A DNA stretch of 64,000 bases from Parabacteroides distasonis ATCC 8503 (GTDB taxonomy: Bacteria > Bacteroidota > Bacteroidia > Bacteroidales > Tannerellaceae): NCBI RefSeq assembly GCF_000012845.1, contig NC_009615.1:2934501-2998500 (forward strand), read 5' to 3'. The notes beneath the pieces were generated by a model, which worked only from the letters and a program-made list of their open reading frames with translations, ran no database searches and had not been told where the DNA came from. Of this stretch, positions 17,879 to 27,560 are shown one piece after another (position 1 is the stretch's first letter; every line of letters begins with the position of its first letter). Made by a program: the position numbers and the translations under genes.

Positions 17879-19294
17879 ATGATAAATAGTTACATAAGCC
17901 AGCAAATCGAACGAAATTTCCCCTATAAACCGACGGATGATCAGTTTTTAGCGCTTCATACGCTTACCGAATTTCTCTTGTCTGAGGAACCGGACAGCCT
18001 TCTACTGATGAAAGGCTACGCAGGAACCGGAAAAACCTCTCTGGTCGGGGCTTTGGTGAAAACGCTTAACGAACTAAAGCAAAAAACGTTTTTGTTGGCT
18101 CCAACCGGACGAGCAGCCAAAGTTTTCTCGGGCTACGCTGGCCAAAAAGCGTATACAATTCATAAAAAAATATATCGCCAACGGGCGTTTTCCAATGAGC
18201 CGACGGGCTTCATGCCGGCAGATAATTTACATAAAGATACACTTTTTATCGTCGACGAGGCTTCTATGATCGCCAACGAGGGATTGGATTCATTTGTTTT
18301 TGGTTCCGGACGTCTGTTGGACGATTTAATCCAGTATGTCTATTCCGGGGAAAACTGCCGTCTTATCCTAATGGGAGATGTCGCACAGCTTCCTCCGGTG
18401 ATGCAAACGGAGAGTCCCGCCTTGAATCCCGAGATATTACGGGGTTACAACCTACAGGTTTGGGAGATAGCGTTAACTCAAGTCGTACGCCAAAGCGAAG
18501 ACTCGGGAATCCTGTTCAACGCGACCCGGCTACGAGACGCACTACGAAACCACACGGTCGAGATCTTTCCGAAATTACAATTAAAAGGCTTCTCCGATTT
18601 CACGAAAGTCAATGGAGATGAGCTAATTGAGGAAATATCTTCCGCCTATAGCCGCGACGGTATGGAAGAGACAATGATTATCTCCCGCTCGAATAAACGA
18701 GCCACGATTTATAATAACGGCATACGTAACCGTATCCTATACAGGGAAGAAGAGCTATCGTCCGGCGATCGTTTAATGGTAGCGAAGAACAATTATTATT
18801 GGACAGCGAATTGCAAGGAGATGGACTTTATAGCGAACGGAGAGATCATTCAAGTCATGCGGGTACGCCGTGTCACGGAGATGTATGGCTTCCGCTTTGC
18901 CGACATCACGGCTCGTTTTCAAGATTATGATCTGGAAATCGATTTGAAAATCCTATTGGATACTTTACAGACCGACTCCCCCGCCCTCCCTAAGGAGCTA
19001 AACGACAAGCTCTTTTACACCATATTGGAAGATTACGAGGACATTCCTACCAAGGCGGGAAAAATGAAAAAGATGAAGGTAGATCCTCATTACAACGTCG
19101 TCCAAGTAAAATACGCTTATGCGGTAACCTGCCATAAAGCCCAAGGCGGCCAATGGATGAACGTCTTTCTCGATATCGGTTACATCACGGAGGAAATGCT
19201 TGGTGAGGATTTCTATCGGTGGCTCTACACGGCTTTTACCCGGGCGACCCATCACCTATATCTGGTGAATTTACCGGACGAGTTCGTCGAATGA
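17879..19294 (+). CDS. RecD-like ATP-dependent DNA helicase (AAA_30/UvrD C-terminal type)
   Basis: Superfamily 1 helicase of 471 residues. Walker A is GYAGTGKT at residues 46-53, Walker B is FIVDEASM, motif III is LILMGDVAQLPPV, and the C terminus has YAVTCHKAQGGQW and YTAFTRATHHLYLV, typical of the UvrD-like helicase C domain found in RecD2 and Dda. It is shorter than RecD2 and lacks the N-terminal HhH region, so it is a stand-alone small helicase common in Bacteroidota. Divergent from the gene at 17785 with a 93-base intergenic region. Confidence 0.9.
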   Translation: MINSYISQQIERNFPYKPTDDQFLALHTLTEFLLSEEPDSLLLMKGYAGTGKTSLVGALVKTLNELKQKTFLLAPTGRAAKVFSGYAGQKAYTIHKKIYRQRAFSNEPTGFMPADNLHKDTLFIVDEASMIANEGLDSFVFGSGRLLDDLIQYVYSGENCRLILMGDVAQLPPVMQTESPALNPEILRGYNLQVWEIALTQVVRQSEDSGILFNATRLRDALRNHTVEIFPKLQLKGFSDFTKVNGDELIEEISSAYSRDGMEETMIISRSNKRATIYNNGIRNRILYREEELSSGDRLMVAKNNYYWTANCKEMDFIANGEIIQVMRVRRVTEMYGFRFADITARFQDYDLEIDLKILLDTLQTDSPALPKELNDKLFYTILEDYEDIPTKAGKMKKMKVDPHYNVVQVKYAYAVTCHKAQGGQWMNVFLDIGYITEEMLGEDFYRWLYTAFTRATHHLYLVNLPDEFVE

Positions 19295-19403
19295 TTTACA
19301 ATATTTTAAGATCGAAACTGGCAACATTGACAAGAAATACTTATTTTTGTTGCAAAACATACGTATGTCCGGATGATTTATAGCATCTGAAAAACATATA
19401 GAA

Positions 19404-20099
19404 ATGGCAAACAAGGAAAAAATAGATTATCTATTGATCGATATCAGGGAGCTGGAGAAGTTGGTAGCCGGAATGAGGGACGCGGAAATTTATCCCGCCT
19501 CTTTCTTCAACCAGACCTTCCAGTTGACCCACAAGGTATTGAAGGAGCTTCATACGCTGGAGGAGTTTCAGTTAGAGGCTTTGCGTAAACAAATGGAGGA
19601 ACATCAACGACTTATCGATTCTATTCCCGTAAGTAAACCTTTACAGATGCCGGAGGTGCAACCGGCTCCGGAAGTATCCCCTACGATCGAGGTCGTACAG
19701 GTACAAGAACCGGTCGTTGAGGAACCTATCGTAGTAGAACCAATTGTCGAAAAAGTGATCCCAGAAGAAAAGATCGTACAAGAGACAATCCCCTTGAAAG
19801 AGATAGAGATTCCACATAAAACTATATTAGCGGATAAATCCAGTATTTCACTGAATGATATATTGGAGAAAAAGAATCTTTCTGATTTCCGTAAGGCATT
19901 CAGTTTAAATGATCGTTTCCGCTTCAGAAGGGAATTATTCGGAGGAAATGAGGAGAAAATGAATAAGGCGATCTCAGACCTGAACGATCTTAGCTCGTAC
20001 GAGGAATCGGTCACTTATCTGAACAAGGTGTTGAACTGGAATATAGAAGACGCTTCCGTAGCCGATTTCATCAAGCTATTGGAAAAACGCTTCTCATAA
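19404..20099 (+). CDS. Conserved hypothetical protein with acidic Pro/Glu/Val linker
   Basis: A 231-residue cytoplasmic-looking protein. Residues 1-75 are helical (RELEKLVAGMRDAEIYPASFF). Residues 80-145 form a low-complexity linker of repeated VVEEPIVVEPIVEK. Residues 150-231 form a compact C-terminal domain (ISLNDILEKKNLSDFRKAFSLNDRFRFRRELFGG). The last domain is common near housekeeping genes in Bacteroidales, but I know no function. It is followed 9 bases later by rsmI, so co-transcription is likely. Confidence 0.75.
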   Translation: MANKEKIDYLLIDIRELEKLVAGMRDAEIYPASFFNQTFQLTHKVLKELHTLEEFQLEALRKQMEEHQRLIDSIPVSKPLQMPEVQPAPEVSPTIEVVQVQEPVVEEPIVVEPIVEKVIPEEKIVQETIPLKEIEIPHKTILADKSSISLNDILEKKNLSDFRKAFSLNDRFRFRRELFGGNEEKMNKAISDLNDLSSYEESVTYLNKVLNWNIEDASVADFIKLLEKRFS

Positions 20100-20108
20100 A
20101 TATACGAT

Positions 20109-20813
20109 ATGGCAAAATTGACTGTAGTCCCAACCCCTGTTGGTAACTTGGAAGATATGACATTCCGGGCGATCCGTGTGCTAAAAGAAGCTGATCTTAT
20201 TTTAGCGGAGGATACCCGTACGACCGGCATCTTGCTGAAACATTTCGAGATACAAAACAAGATGCAGTCCCACCACAAGTTCAATGAACATAAGACGGTG
20301 GAGCAAATCGCGGCCCGTATCAAGGGAGGCGAGAATATCGCCCTTGTTTCCGATGCCGGTACGCCGGCCATCTCCGATCCGGGATTCATGTTGGTGAGGG
20401 AATGTGTTCGCCAAGGGGTAGACGTAGAGTGCCTGCCCGGAGCTACAGCTTTCGTGCCCGCCTTGGTAGCGTCCGGATTACCCAATGAGAAGTTCTGTTT
20501 CGAGGGGTTTCTCCCTCAAAAGAAAGGAAGGCAGACCCGGCTAAAAGAATTGGCTTTGGAATACCGGACTATTATTTTTTATGAATCACCTTTCCGTCTG
20601 CTCAAGACCTTGACACAATTCGCCGAGTTTTTCGGTACGGACCGCCAAGTATCAGTATCCCGGGAAATATCCAAATTACACGAGGAAACCGTACGAGGCT
20701 CCTTAGAAGAAGTAATTCAGCATTTTACCGTGAACGAACCAAGGGGTGAGATTGTTATTGTATTAGCAGGCTTAAAAGATAAAAAGGACAAAGAGACAGA
20801 AAAAGATGTTTAA
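20109..20813 (+). CDS. rsmI: 16S rRNA (cytidine(1402)-2'-O)-methyltransferase RsmI
   Basis: Tetrapyrrole-methylase-fold enzyme that 2'-O-methylates C1402 of 16S rRNA, the same base RsmH acts on. The 234 residues start LTVVPTPVGNLEDMTFRAI, with the family blocks LILAEDTRTTGILL, LVSDAGTPAISDPGF and CLPGATAFVPALVASGLP. It is slightly shorter than E. coli RsmI at the C terminus, as is usual in Bacteroidota. The frame ends 20 bases before the preferred start of the next gene. Confidence 0.95.
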   Translation: MAKLTVVPTPVGNLEDMTFRAIRVLKEADLILAEDTRTTGILLKHFEIQNKMQSHHKFNEHKTVEQIAARIKGGENIALVSDAGTPAISDPGFMLVRECVRQGVDVECLPGATAFVPALVASGLPNEKFCFEGFLPQKKGRQTRLKELALEYRTIIFYESPFRLLKTLTQFAEFFGTDRQVSVSREISKLHEETVRGSLEEVIQHFTVNEPRGEIVIVLAGLKDKKDKETEKDV

Positions 20814-20832
20814 CTTAACAAGCAAAAAGAAC

Positions 20833-21705
20833 ATGAAGAAAGTATTATTAGTATGTGTCTGCACAGCCATGCTGGCCTCTTGCGGCCAAAATTCAGCGGA
20901 TTACAAGAAACTAAAGGCTGAGAACGATTCTCTACGTATCGAGAATACGAAGAACACGGATGAGCTTAATGATATGCTCTCCACCCTAAATGATATTGAA
21001 TCTGATTTTCAATCTATACGTGATGCCGAGAATTATTTGACAATCCAACAACAAACCGGCGGTGAGCTAAATCAGTCACGCAGAGATCAAATCAAGCAGA
21101 ACATGCAATTGATCAGCGAGACCTTGAAGAAGAACAAGGAGCAAATCAGCCAGTTGGAGGAGAAATTGAAGAAAAGCGGTATTCAATCTTCCGCATTACG
21201 AAAGACGATCGATCGTCTTTCCTCCGAGCTGGATCAAAAGGCAACGATGATTGTCGCTTTGCAAGAGGATTTGGCAAAGAAGAACGTACGTATCCAAGAA
21301 TTGGACGAGATGGTAAGTTCCTTGAATGAGGATGTGGAAAGTCTGGCTACTACCGCAGCCGCTCAATCCGAGAAATTGAACGCTCAAGATAAAGCCCTTC
21401 ACACGGCTTACTACTGTTTCGGTACTTCCAAGGAATTGAAGGAACAGAAGATCTTATCCGGTGGTGGCCTGTTCTCTAAATCTAAAGTATTGCAGAGTGG
21501 TTTCAACAAGGATTATTTCATCTCTATCGATATCCGTGAGGTAAAAGAAATTCCTTTGTTCGCAAGCAAGGCTAAACTAAAATCCAATCATCCGGAAGGA
21601 TCTTATGAGTTCGTAGAGGATGAAGACGGAAACTTGACCTTGAAAATAAATGACGAGAAGGCTTTCTGGAGCCTAGGCAAGTATTTAGTGATCGAAGTTG
21701 GATAA
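20833..21705 (+). CDS. Coiled-coil lipoprotein
   Basis: A 290-residue lipoprotein. The ATG at 20833 is preferred to the in-frame ATG at 20806, because it opens directly into the signal (MKKVLLVCVCTAMLASCGQN, lipobox C17). Residues about 22-185 are rich in heptads (KKLKAENDSLRIENTKNTDELND and later QLEEKLKKSG) and should form a long coiled coil. The C-terminal 100 residues form a globular part ending FWSLGKYLVIEVG. Likely inner leaflet of the outer membrane, reaching into the periplasm. No function is known to me. The stop overlaps the start of yjjG by one base (TAATG). Confidence 0.8.
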   Translation: MKKVLLVCVCTAMLASCGQNSADYKKLKAENDSLRIENTKNTDELNDMLSTLNDIESDFQSIRDAENYLTIQQQTGGELNQSRRDQIKQNMQLISETLKKNKEQISQLEEKLKKSGIQSSALRKTIDRLSSELDQKATMIVALQEDLAKKNVRIQELDEMVSSLNEDVESLATTAAAQSEKLNAQDKALHTAYYCFGTSKELKEQKILSGGGLFSKSKVLQSGFNKDYFISIDIREVKEIPLFASKAKLKSNHPEGSYEFVEDEDGNLTLKINDEKAFWSLGKYLVIEVG

Positions 21706-22397
21706 TGATTTATAAAAGTATATTTATCGATTTGGACGATACCCTTTGGGATACGTACCATAACAATAAAGAATGCCTTGAAGAGCTATATACCGATTAC
21801 CACTTTAATCGGTATTATGCCTCCTTCGAGGCTTTCTTTGATATTTATATGCCTCATAATCTAGACTTATGGGCCAAGTATCGTTCAGGGGAAATAGACC
21901 GGCAAACCTTAATCTTGGATCGATTTCTCTATGTACTTCGTCCGTTAGGAATAGAAGATAAGAAAACCGTCTTATCGGTAAATAATGATTTCTTGCAACG
22001 CACGACCACCAAAACCCGATTAGTGCCCGGAGCCATTGAATTATTGGAATATCTTCGCCCTTCCTATCGGTTATTTATTTTATCCAATGGATTCCGTGAG
22101 GTACAATTCAAGAAACTTAGCAACGCAGGCTTGGCTCCTTATTTCGAACGGATGATCCTGTCCGAGGACGCTAATATACAAAAACCCCATAAAGGTATTT
22201 TCGACTTCGCCTTAAAGAACACGAACTCACGCCGGTCCGAGAGCTTAATGATCGGGGATAGCTGGGAAGCTGATATCATTGGGGCTTACCAATCCAAGAT
22301 CGACCAGATATGGTTGAATCCTGAAGGATTACCTGCCGATGGATTCAACCCGACCCATACAGTCCGCTCTCTGGAAGAGATCAAATCCATCCTATAA
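21705..22397 (+). CDS. YjjG-type noncanonical pyrimidine nucleotidase (HAD family)
   Basis: HAD-superfamily 5'-nucleotidase of 230 residues. Motif I is FIDLDDTLWDT, motif II is LFILSNG, the lysine motif is in IQKPHKGIFDFAL and motif IV is MIGDSWEADIIGA. The LWDTYHNN region and length fit YjjG, which removes phosphate from pyrimidine nucleotides, including damaged ones. It is translationally coupled to the preceding lipoprotein and is followed by a word array and a convergent apbE. Confidence 0.88.
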   Translation: MIYKSIFIDLDDTLWDTYHNNKECLEELYTDYHFNRYYASFEAFFDIYMPHNLDLWAKYRSGEIDRQTLILDRFLYVLRPLGIEDKKTVLSVNNDFLQRTTTKTRLVPGAIELLEYLRPSYRLFILSNGFREVQFKKLSNAGLAPYFERMILSEDANIQKPHKGIFDFALKNTNSRRSESLMIGDSWEADIIGAYQSKIDQIWLNPEGLPADGFNPTHTVRSLEEIKSIL

Positions 22398-22407
22398 ACA
22401 GACCTTT

Positions 22408-22499
22408 CTTACAATGCCCATTATAGCATGCTTACGATGGGCATTATAAGCTCCTTAGAATGGGCATCATAAAGATCTTACAATGCCTATTCTAAGAAC
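22408..22499. repeat. 23-bp word array D
   Basis: Four contiguous units of exactly 23 bases start CTTA at 22408, 22431, 22454 and 22477. The central word ATGCCCAT in unit 1 appears as its reverse complement ATGGGCAT in units 2 and 3, and as ATGCCTAT in unit 4. The array fills nearly all of the 131-base gap between convergent yjjG and apbE and could pair with itself as RNA from either strand. Confidence 0.8.
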
Positions 22500-22528
22500 A
22501 ACATCTTAACAGCTTATAAATAAATCGA

Positions 22529-23536
22529 TTACTTATCGGCAGTCACCAGATATTGACGAAAGCCCTCAGAGTATTCCGGATGATACCCGTCTCCTATCGA
22601 ATCGGAACAAATAATAAAATATTCAAGACCCGGCACTTTAGCGCATAAGGATTTAGCCTCCTCCGAGCCTAAGACCATAAATGCGGTAGCATACGCATCA
22701 GCGGTCATGGCATCCGGGGCGACAATCGTAGCACTAAGGATATCCCGCTGTACAGGGCAACCTTCACGGGGGTCGATCGTATGAGCGTATTTACGTCCAT
22801 CCTTTATATAAAAATTACGATAATTGCCTGATGTAGCCATTCCTAACGGTTTCGGGAAGCTAACGATCTGCTCGAGTTCTTGATTCATGCCGGCAGCGTC
22901 ATCCGTAGGCTTCGTGATCCCTAAGCGCCAATCCATGCCCGAGGGATTCACGCCTTTCACACGCATCTCGCCACCAAACTCCACCAAATAATTACGGACC
23001 CCTTTCTTCTCCAGCATTTGGGCTATCATATCGCAAACCGTTCCATCCGCCAAAGAAGAAAAGTTCATCATTAAGCGAGGATCGTCCTTCACGATGCGAT
23101 CCCCTTCTAAACGCACTTTCTGAAAACCGATAAACTGACGGACACTGTCGATATGGGCAGGGGTTACGCTATCCTTCCGGCTGAAGCCAAACCCCCAAAG
23201 GTTGATCAACGGGGCGCAAGTCACGTCGTAGGCCCCATTTGTCTCAGTAGACACTTCAAGCGCCTTCTTAAAGACTTTTTGGAAGAGCGTATCTACCCGT
23301 ATGTCACGGTTCTGGTTTACCTGACTGATTACCGAAGTAGAATCAAAAGCATTAAACAGGTGGTAGAAATATTTCAACTGCTCGTCAATCTCCTTATCCA
23401 ATGGTTTAGTATGCTCAAACTTAATATGATAAGGTGTATGAAGCCTTCCAGATACCTCATAGTATTGGGGAGCCTGTTCACAACTTATCAACAAGATATT
23501 AACAAGTAAACAAAGAATGGAGAATTGACTTTTCAT
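22529..23536 (-). CDS. FAD:protein FMN transferase (ApbE), lipoprotein
   Basis: Mg-dependent flavin transferase that attaches FMN to Thr residues of exported proteins such as RnfG/NqrC subunits. The 335-residue protein has a lipoprotein signal (lipobox C19), the AFDSTSVISQVNQN block, YDVTCAPLINLWGFG, the NFSSLADGTVCDMI block, YLVEFGGEMRVKG, and AHTIDPREGCPV with DAMTADAYATAFMVLG at the C terminus, which match ApbE. It lies one base after prfC on the same strand, so it is probably co-transcribed with it. Confidence 0.92.
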   Translation of the reverse strand: MKSQFSILCLLVNILLISCEQAPQYYEVSGRLHTPYHIKFEHTKPLDKEIDEQLKYFYHLFNAFDSTSVISQVNQNRDIRVDTLFQKVFKKALEVSTETNGAYDVTCAPLINLWGFGFSRKDSVTPAHIDSVRQFIGFQKVRLEGDRIVKDDPRLMMNFSSLADGTVCDMIAQMLEKKGVRNYLVEFGGEMRVKGVNPSGMDWRLGITKPTDDAAGMNQELEQIVSFPKPLGMATSGNYRNFYIKDGRKYAHTIDPREGCPVQRDILSATIVAPDAMTADAYATAFMVLGSEEAKSLCAKVPGLEYFIICSDSIGDGYHPEYSEGFRQYLVTADK

Positions 23537-23537
23537 A

Positions 23538-25118
23538 TTAGAACTCTGATGTAAAATGGAACTTAATATCCGGAAAATCCTGTTGGGCCATCATCAATAC
23601 ATAGCTGGAATCCGCTAAATAAACATCACGGCCTTCCTTATCCAACGCCATATATTGCGCCTTACGTTTCTTGAAATTTTCCAATGCCTGTTTGTTATCA
23701 CTCTCGATCCAGCAAGCCTTGTATAGGCTGATCGGCTCCCATTTACATTGAGCGGCATACTCATGCAACAGACGGTATTGAATAACCTCAAACTGCAATT
23801 GTCCCACCGTACCGATAATCTTCCGGCCATTGAATTGATTGGTAAACAACTGGGCGACACCCTCGTCCATCAATTGCTCAATACCCTTGTTCAATTGCTT
23901 TGCCTTCATCGGATCGGCGTTCTCTATATATTTGAACATCTCGGGCGAGAAGCTCGGCAATCCCTTGAAATGCAATTCCTCTCCGGAAGTCAACGTATCC
24001 CCTATCTTAAAGTTCCCGGTATCCGGCAAACCGATAATATCACCCGCAAACGCCTCATCCACCACTTCTTTCTTCTGGGCCATGAAAGCCGTTGGGCTAC
24101 TGAAACGCATCATCTTACCGAAGCGTACATGCTTATAGTTCGCGTTACGCTCAAAACGACCGGAACAAATCTTCACAAAAGCGATACAACTGCGATGGTT
24201 CGGGTCCATATTCGCATGGATCTTGAAAATGAAGCCGGTGAAATTATCCTCATTCGGGTCTACCACACGCTCTACCGCTTGGATCGGGCGTGGAGAGGGA
24301 GCGATACGGATAAAGCAATCCAATAGCTCTTTCACACCGAAGTTATTCAGAGCGGAGCCAAAGAATACTGGAGCGATATCCCCATCCAAATACGTATTCA
24401 CATCAAATTCGGGATAAACCCCCTCTATCAACTCTATATCCTCACGAAGCTTCGCAGCTTGCGTAGGATCAATATAAGTCTCGAGATCCGGACTCGTGAT
24501 ATCCTTGAATTCCACATTCTCCGTCACATATTGCTTACTCGGGGTATATAGGTTCAGTTTCTGCTCGAAAATATTGTATACGCCCCGGAAACGTTGTCCC
24601 ATATCGATCGGCCAACTCAATGGGCGTACCTTTATCTGTAATTCTTCTTCTATCTCATCCAGCAAATCAAAAGGATCTTTACCATCACGGTCCATCTTGT
24701 TGACAAAAACGATCACCGGAGTCTTACGCATACGGCAAACCTCCATCAACTTACGAGTCTGCGCCTCTACTCCCTTAGCGATATCGATCACGATAATAAC
24801 GCTATCCACCGCCGTCAAGGTACGGAACGTATCCTCGGCGAAATCTTGGTGGCCCGGTGTATCCAAGATATTAATCTTATGATCGGAATAATCAAAAGCC
24901 ATTACGGAGGTAGCTACGGAGATACCGCGTTGCTTCTCAATCTCCATCCAGTCGGACGTGGCAGTCTTCTTGATTTTATTAGACTTCACCGCTCCCGCTA
25001 CATGGATAGCGCCACCAAATAACAATAATTTCTCGGTAAGCGTAGTCTTACCGGCATCCGGGTGGCTGATTATGGCAAACGTTCTTCTTCTTTCAATCTC
25101 TTCTGAATACTGGCTCAT
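23538..25118 (-). CDS. prfC: Peptide chain release factor 3
   Basis: Translational GTPase that releases RF1/RF2 from the ribosome after termination. The 526 residues contain the G domain motifs [10 protein letters not shown] (about 18-27), [18 protein letters not shown] and NKMD, followed by EF-G-like domain II and the RF3 C-terminal region ([13 protein letters not shown]). Full length for the family. No regulatory sequence stands out in the 30 bases between it and rfbD. Confidence 0.97.
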   Translation of the reverse strand: MSQYSEEIERRRTFAIISHPDAGKTTLTEKLLLFGGAIHVAGAVKSNKIKKTATSDWMEIEKQRGISVATSVMAFDYSDHKINILDTPGHQDFAEDTFRTLTAVDSVIIVIDIAKGVEAQTRKLMEVCRMRKTPVIVFVNKMDRDGKDPFDLLDEIEEELQIKVRPLSWPIDMGQRFRGVYNIFEQKLNLYTPSKQYVTENVEFKDITSPDLETYIDPTQAAKLREDIELIEGVYPEFDVNTYLDGDIAPVFFGSALNNFGVKELLDCFIRIAPSPRPIQAVERVVDPNEDNFTGFIFKIHANMDPNHRSCIAFVKICSGRFERNANYKHVRFGKMMRFSSPTAFMAQKKEVVDEAFAGDIIGLPDTGNFKIGDTLTSGEELHFKGLPSFSPEMFKYIENADPMKAKQLNKGIEQLMDEGVAQLFTNQFNGRKIIGTVGQLQFEVIQYRLLHEYAAQCKWEPISLYKACWIESDNKQALENFKKRKAQYMALDKEGRDVYLADSSYVLMMAQQDFPDIKFHFTSEF

Positions 25119-25147
25119 TCTATTTTATATGTATATATTGTTATCAG

Positions 25148-26011
25148 TTACACTTTGTTATTCATGCAGTAGGCCAAGCTAGTCTCCCAATGGGGAATCG
25201 TCAGTCCGTACGTGCTTTTTATCTTACCTTTATTCAATACGCTATAATGCGGCCGGCTGGCCGGTGTCGGATAATCCTTGGTCTCTATGGGTATCACCCG
25301 GTTATTCATACCTGCTATTTGCAAGATCTTTACCGTAAAATCATACCAGCTACACACCCCCTCGTCCGAGAAATGATAGATACCCGGTATAAATTTACCC
25401 GCCTCGGCACGTTCCAGCACGGCAAGCATAGCGACCGCTAAATCTCCGGCATAAGTAGGCGTACCCACTTGGTCGAATATGAAACGCAACTCATCCCGCT
25501 CCTTTCCCAAACGCAATACCGTCTTCATAAAATTGTTTCCATACTCGGAATACAACCAAGCCGTACGGATAATCACGGAATCCGGACACACCTCCATCAA
25601 GGCCTGCTCTCCCGCCAGTTTCGTACGTCCATATACGGAAACAGGACAAGTCGCATCGCTTTCCAGATAAGGACGGCAACTCGTTCCATCGAACACATAA
25701 TCGGTAGATACATGAATCACCTTCGCACCCACGGCATGAGCGGCCTCACCTAAGTTCCGTACCGCATCCCGGTTGATGCGCATACACAGATCCTCATGCT
25801 CCTCCGCTTTATCCACCGCCGTATAAGCGGCGCAATTCATGACATATTGAACATCATTTTCCAAGACATATTTCCGGACGGCCTCCTTGTCGCAAATATC
25901 CAACGTATCTATATCCGTAAAAAGAAAATTATAGCCGGGATACTGGCTGATACGAGCGTGGATAGAATTTCCCAATTGACCGTTCGCTCCGGTTACCAAA
26001 ACTGTCTTCAT
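25148..26011 (-). CDS. rfbD: dTDP-4-dehydrorhamnose reductase
   Basis: Short-chain dehydrogenase-like enzyme making dTDP-L-rhamnose for surface polysaccharides. The 287 residues contain the NAD(P) loop GANGQLG (8-14), the STDYVFDG block, the catalytic VYGRTKLAGE and the RTAWLYSEYGNNF and FSDEGVCSWYDF segments. No other rhamnose genes are nearby, so it is a stand-alone copy, as is common in Bacteroidales. It lies 14 bases after the DUF4924 gene. Confidence 0.94.
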   Translation of the reverse strand: MKTVLVTGANGQLGNSIHARISQYPGYNFLFTDIDTLDICDKEAVRKYVLENDVQYVMNCAAYTAVDKAEEHEDLCMRINRDAVRNLGEAAHAVGAKVIHVSTDYVFDGTSCRPYLESDATCPVSVYGRTKLAGEQALMEVCPDSVIIRTAWLYSEYGNNFMKTVLRLGKERDELRFIFDQVGTPTYAGDLAVAMLAVLERAEAGKFIPGIYHFSDEGVCSWYDFTVKILQIAGMNNRVIPIETKDYPTPASRPHYSVLNKGKIKSTYGLTIPHWETSLAYCMNNKV

Positions 26012-26025
26012 GTCTATATCTATTA

Positions 26026-26574
26026 TTAATCCTCTAGTTTAAGTTCCCCTTTCATATCTTCCCGATATTTCTCGGCGAGCAACGCCAAGAAGGAACTGAT
26101 TTGTTTAATACCCTCTAACGTCTCCGCACTCACCTCTTTCCCTTGCATACGCAAAAGCAGATAGCCATATACGGCGGCGAAACAAGTTTCTAGCTCCGGC
26201 AGATCCTCTCCACCCGATTTAGCCCGGAGCTGTACGATATAAGGAAGCGTCTTATAATAAGCTGCGCTATAAACCATCTCTTTCGGAGATTTCAAAAGAC
26301 GAAGATGCAAATCGGTCAAAGTAATAATCACATTCTTGTTCAATTGGATATGACCTTTCTCCATCACCCCTTCGCTACGCATCATCTCGATCAATTCCTC
26401 GTACCATTGAGCGATTTCCTTCTTCACCTCCTCGGGCTGGTCGTAATGGGCGATCACCGTGCGGTTGATCGAATCCATATCGAACTTATTCGCCCGGATC
26501 AAGTCCTCAACCTGCCACATATAAAGCAGATATTCAGCGATATTCTCTTTTCTTTTTTGTCTAGCTATTATCAT
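26026..26574 (-). CDS. DUF4924 family protein
   Basis: An all-helical 182-residue cytoplasmic protein starting MIIARQKRKENIAEYLLYMWQ, which I recognise as the DUF4924 family of Bacteroidota. No catalytic motif is visible. Its ATG overlaps the stop of the upstream Mur-ligase-like gene by 4 bases (26571-26574), so the two are coupled. That pairing is the best hint to its role, perhaps as a partner in cell-envelope metabolism. Confidence 0.8.
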   Translation of the reverse strand: MIIARQKRKENIAEYLLYMWQVEDLIRANKFDMDSINRTVIAHYDQPEEVKKEIAQWYEELIEMMRSEGVMEKGHIQLNKNVIITLTDLHLRLLKSPKEMVYSAAYYKTLPYIVQLRAKSGGEDLPELETCFAAVYGYLLLRMQGKEVSAETLEGIKQISSFLALLAEKYREDMKGELKLED

Positions 26575-27497
26575 ATCGGCAAAGATAAACTATATTCCGA
26601 TAACGCTTGATAAAAATCCGCGTCTTTAACGCCTAACTGCCGGCAAGCCAAACGTGCCGCATTCAGATTGATCAAGAAATAGCGATTGGGAATCCGCACC
26701 GGATAGTCTCCGTAGCGAGTATGCAGAAAAGTCTGCCCGTCTTTCTCCACGACCGGATGTTCCTCAAAAGGGATAGCGGTGATATCGCTCCGGACGTCCC
26801 CTGCCAACTGACTGACAGTATCATCACCTCCAAAATAAATCAATTTCCCTTCCCGCTCAATAGAAACGGAGAAAGATTGATAAGTGGATAAATAGGCCTC
26901 CGGAGTCGCATGATCCGTCTCGGTAGACCAAGATAAATTCGTCAGGATGGCGATATGCGGACGATAGAATTCCAATTGGAAACGCTTGTCCAAGGCAGAG
27001 GTGATATGCTCATCTCCTTCGATCAAAGCGATACGTGCCTCATAACTCAAATGTATCCGATTCGGAAGCGAGTCCACCTTGCTAGTCAACGCATAGTCGA
27101 ACGCCAACTTTTGCCGGCGCAACGCACAGACCATCATGGAAATAATTGTCTTCTTTCCACGACTACCCGCCACAACAACCCGAGTTTTCGACCGAGTCCG
27201 TTGAAATATAAATTCCGGAATGGATTGGATTAACATCCCCAATTCCTTCGCACGCAATAATTCCGGGTTATCTTGCTTTACTTTAGCACCCAAAACCACC
27301 GAGTGAATATCTTTTATTAATTTCTCCGGAAACCACCCATCCCCATAACAGGTACAGCCTGCGTTATGAAGTCTTCCTATCATCTCTTCAGTCAGACCAC
27401 AACCGGAAGCGCTTACCTCATATCCTTTTTCTCGAAGTGCTAGGGCTAGATCTAAAACCAAAGGTTCGGTTACGGAGATCAAATGAACTTTTCGCAT
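26571..27497 (-). CDS. Short Mur-ligase-like protein lacking the C-terminal domain
   Basis: A 308-residue protein resembling the MurC/Mpl branch. It has an N-terminal Rossmann-like domain (SASGCGLTEEMI, VVLGAKVKQDNPEL) and a central ATPase-like domain with the loop GSRGKKT at residues 111-117 and the ALIEGDEH block. Mpl and MurC have about 450 residues; the third, amino-acid-binding domain is absent. The loop reads GKKT where the family has GKTT. The reading frame is intact and coupled to DUF4924, so this looks like a maintained variant rather than a pseudogene. It may bind nucleotide-MurNAc ligands without full ligase activity. CAAAAGTA at 27514-27521 may be its minus-strand -7 element. Confidence 0.7.
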   Translation of the reverse strand: MRKVHLISVTEPLVLDLALALREKGYEVSASGCGLTEEMIGRLHNAGCTCYGDGWFPEKLIKDIHSVVLGAKVKQDNPELLRAKELGMLIQSIPEFIFQRTRSKTRVVVAGSRGKKTIISMMVCALRRQKLAFDYALTSKVDSLPNRIHLSYEARIALIEGDEHITSALDKRFQLEFYRPHIAILTNLSWSTETDHATPEAYLSTYQSFSVSIEREGKLIYFGGDDTVSQLAGDVRSDITAIPFEEHPVVEKDGQTFLHTRYGDYPVRIPNRYFLINLNAARLACRQLGVKDADFYQALSEYSLSLPI

Positions 27498-27560
27498 CGT
27501 TTTGATTTTAGCGCAAAAGTACGACTTTTATAAATACCTTCGGCACAAAGAAGCGAAAAA

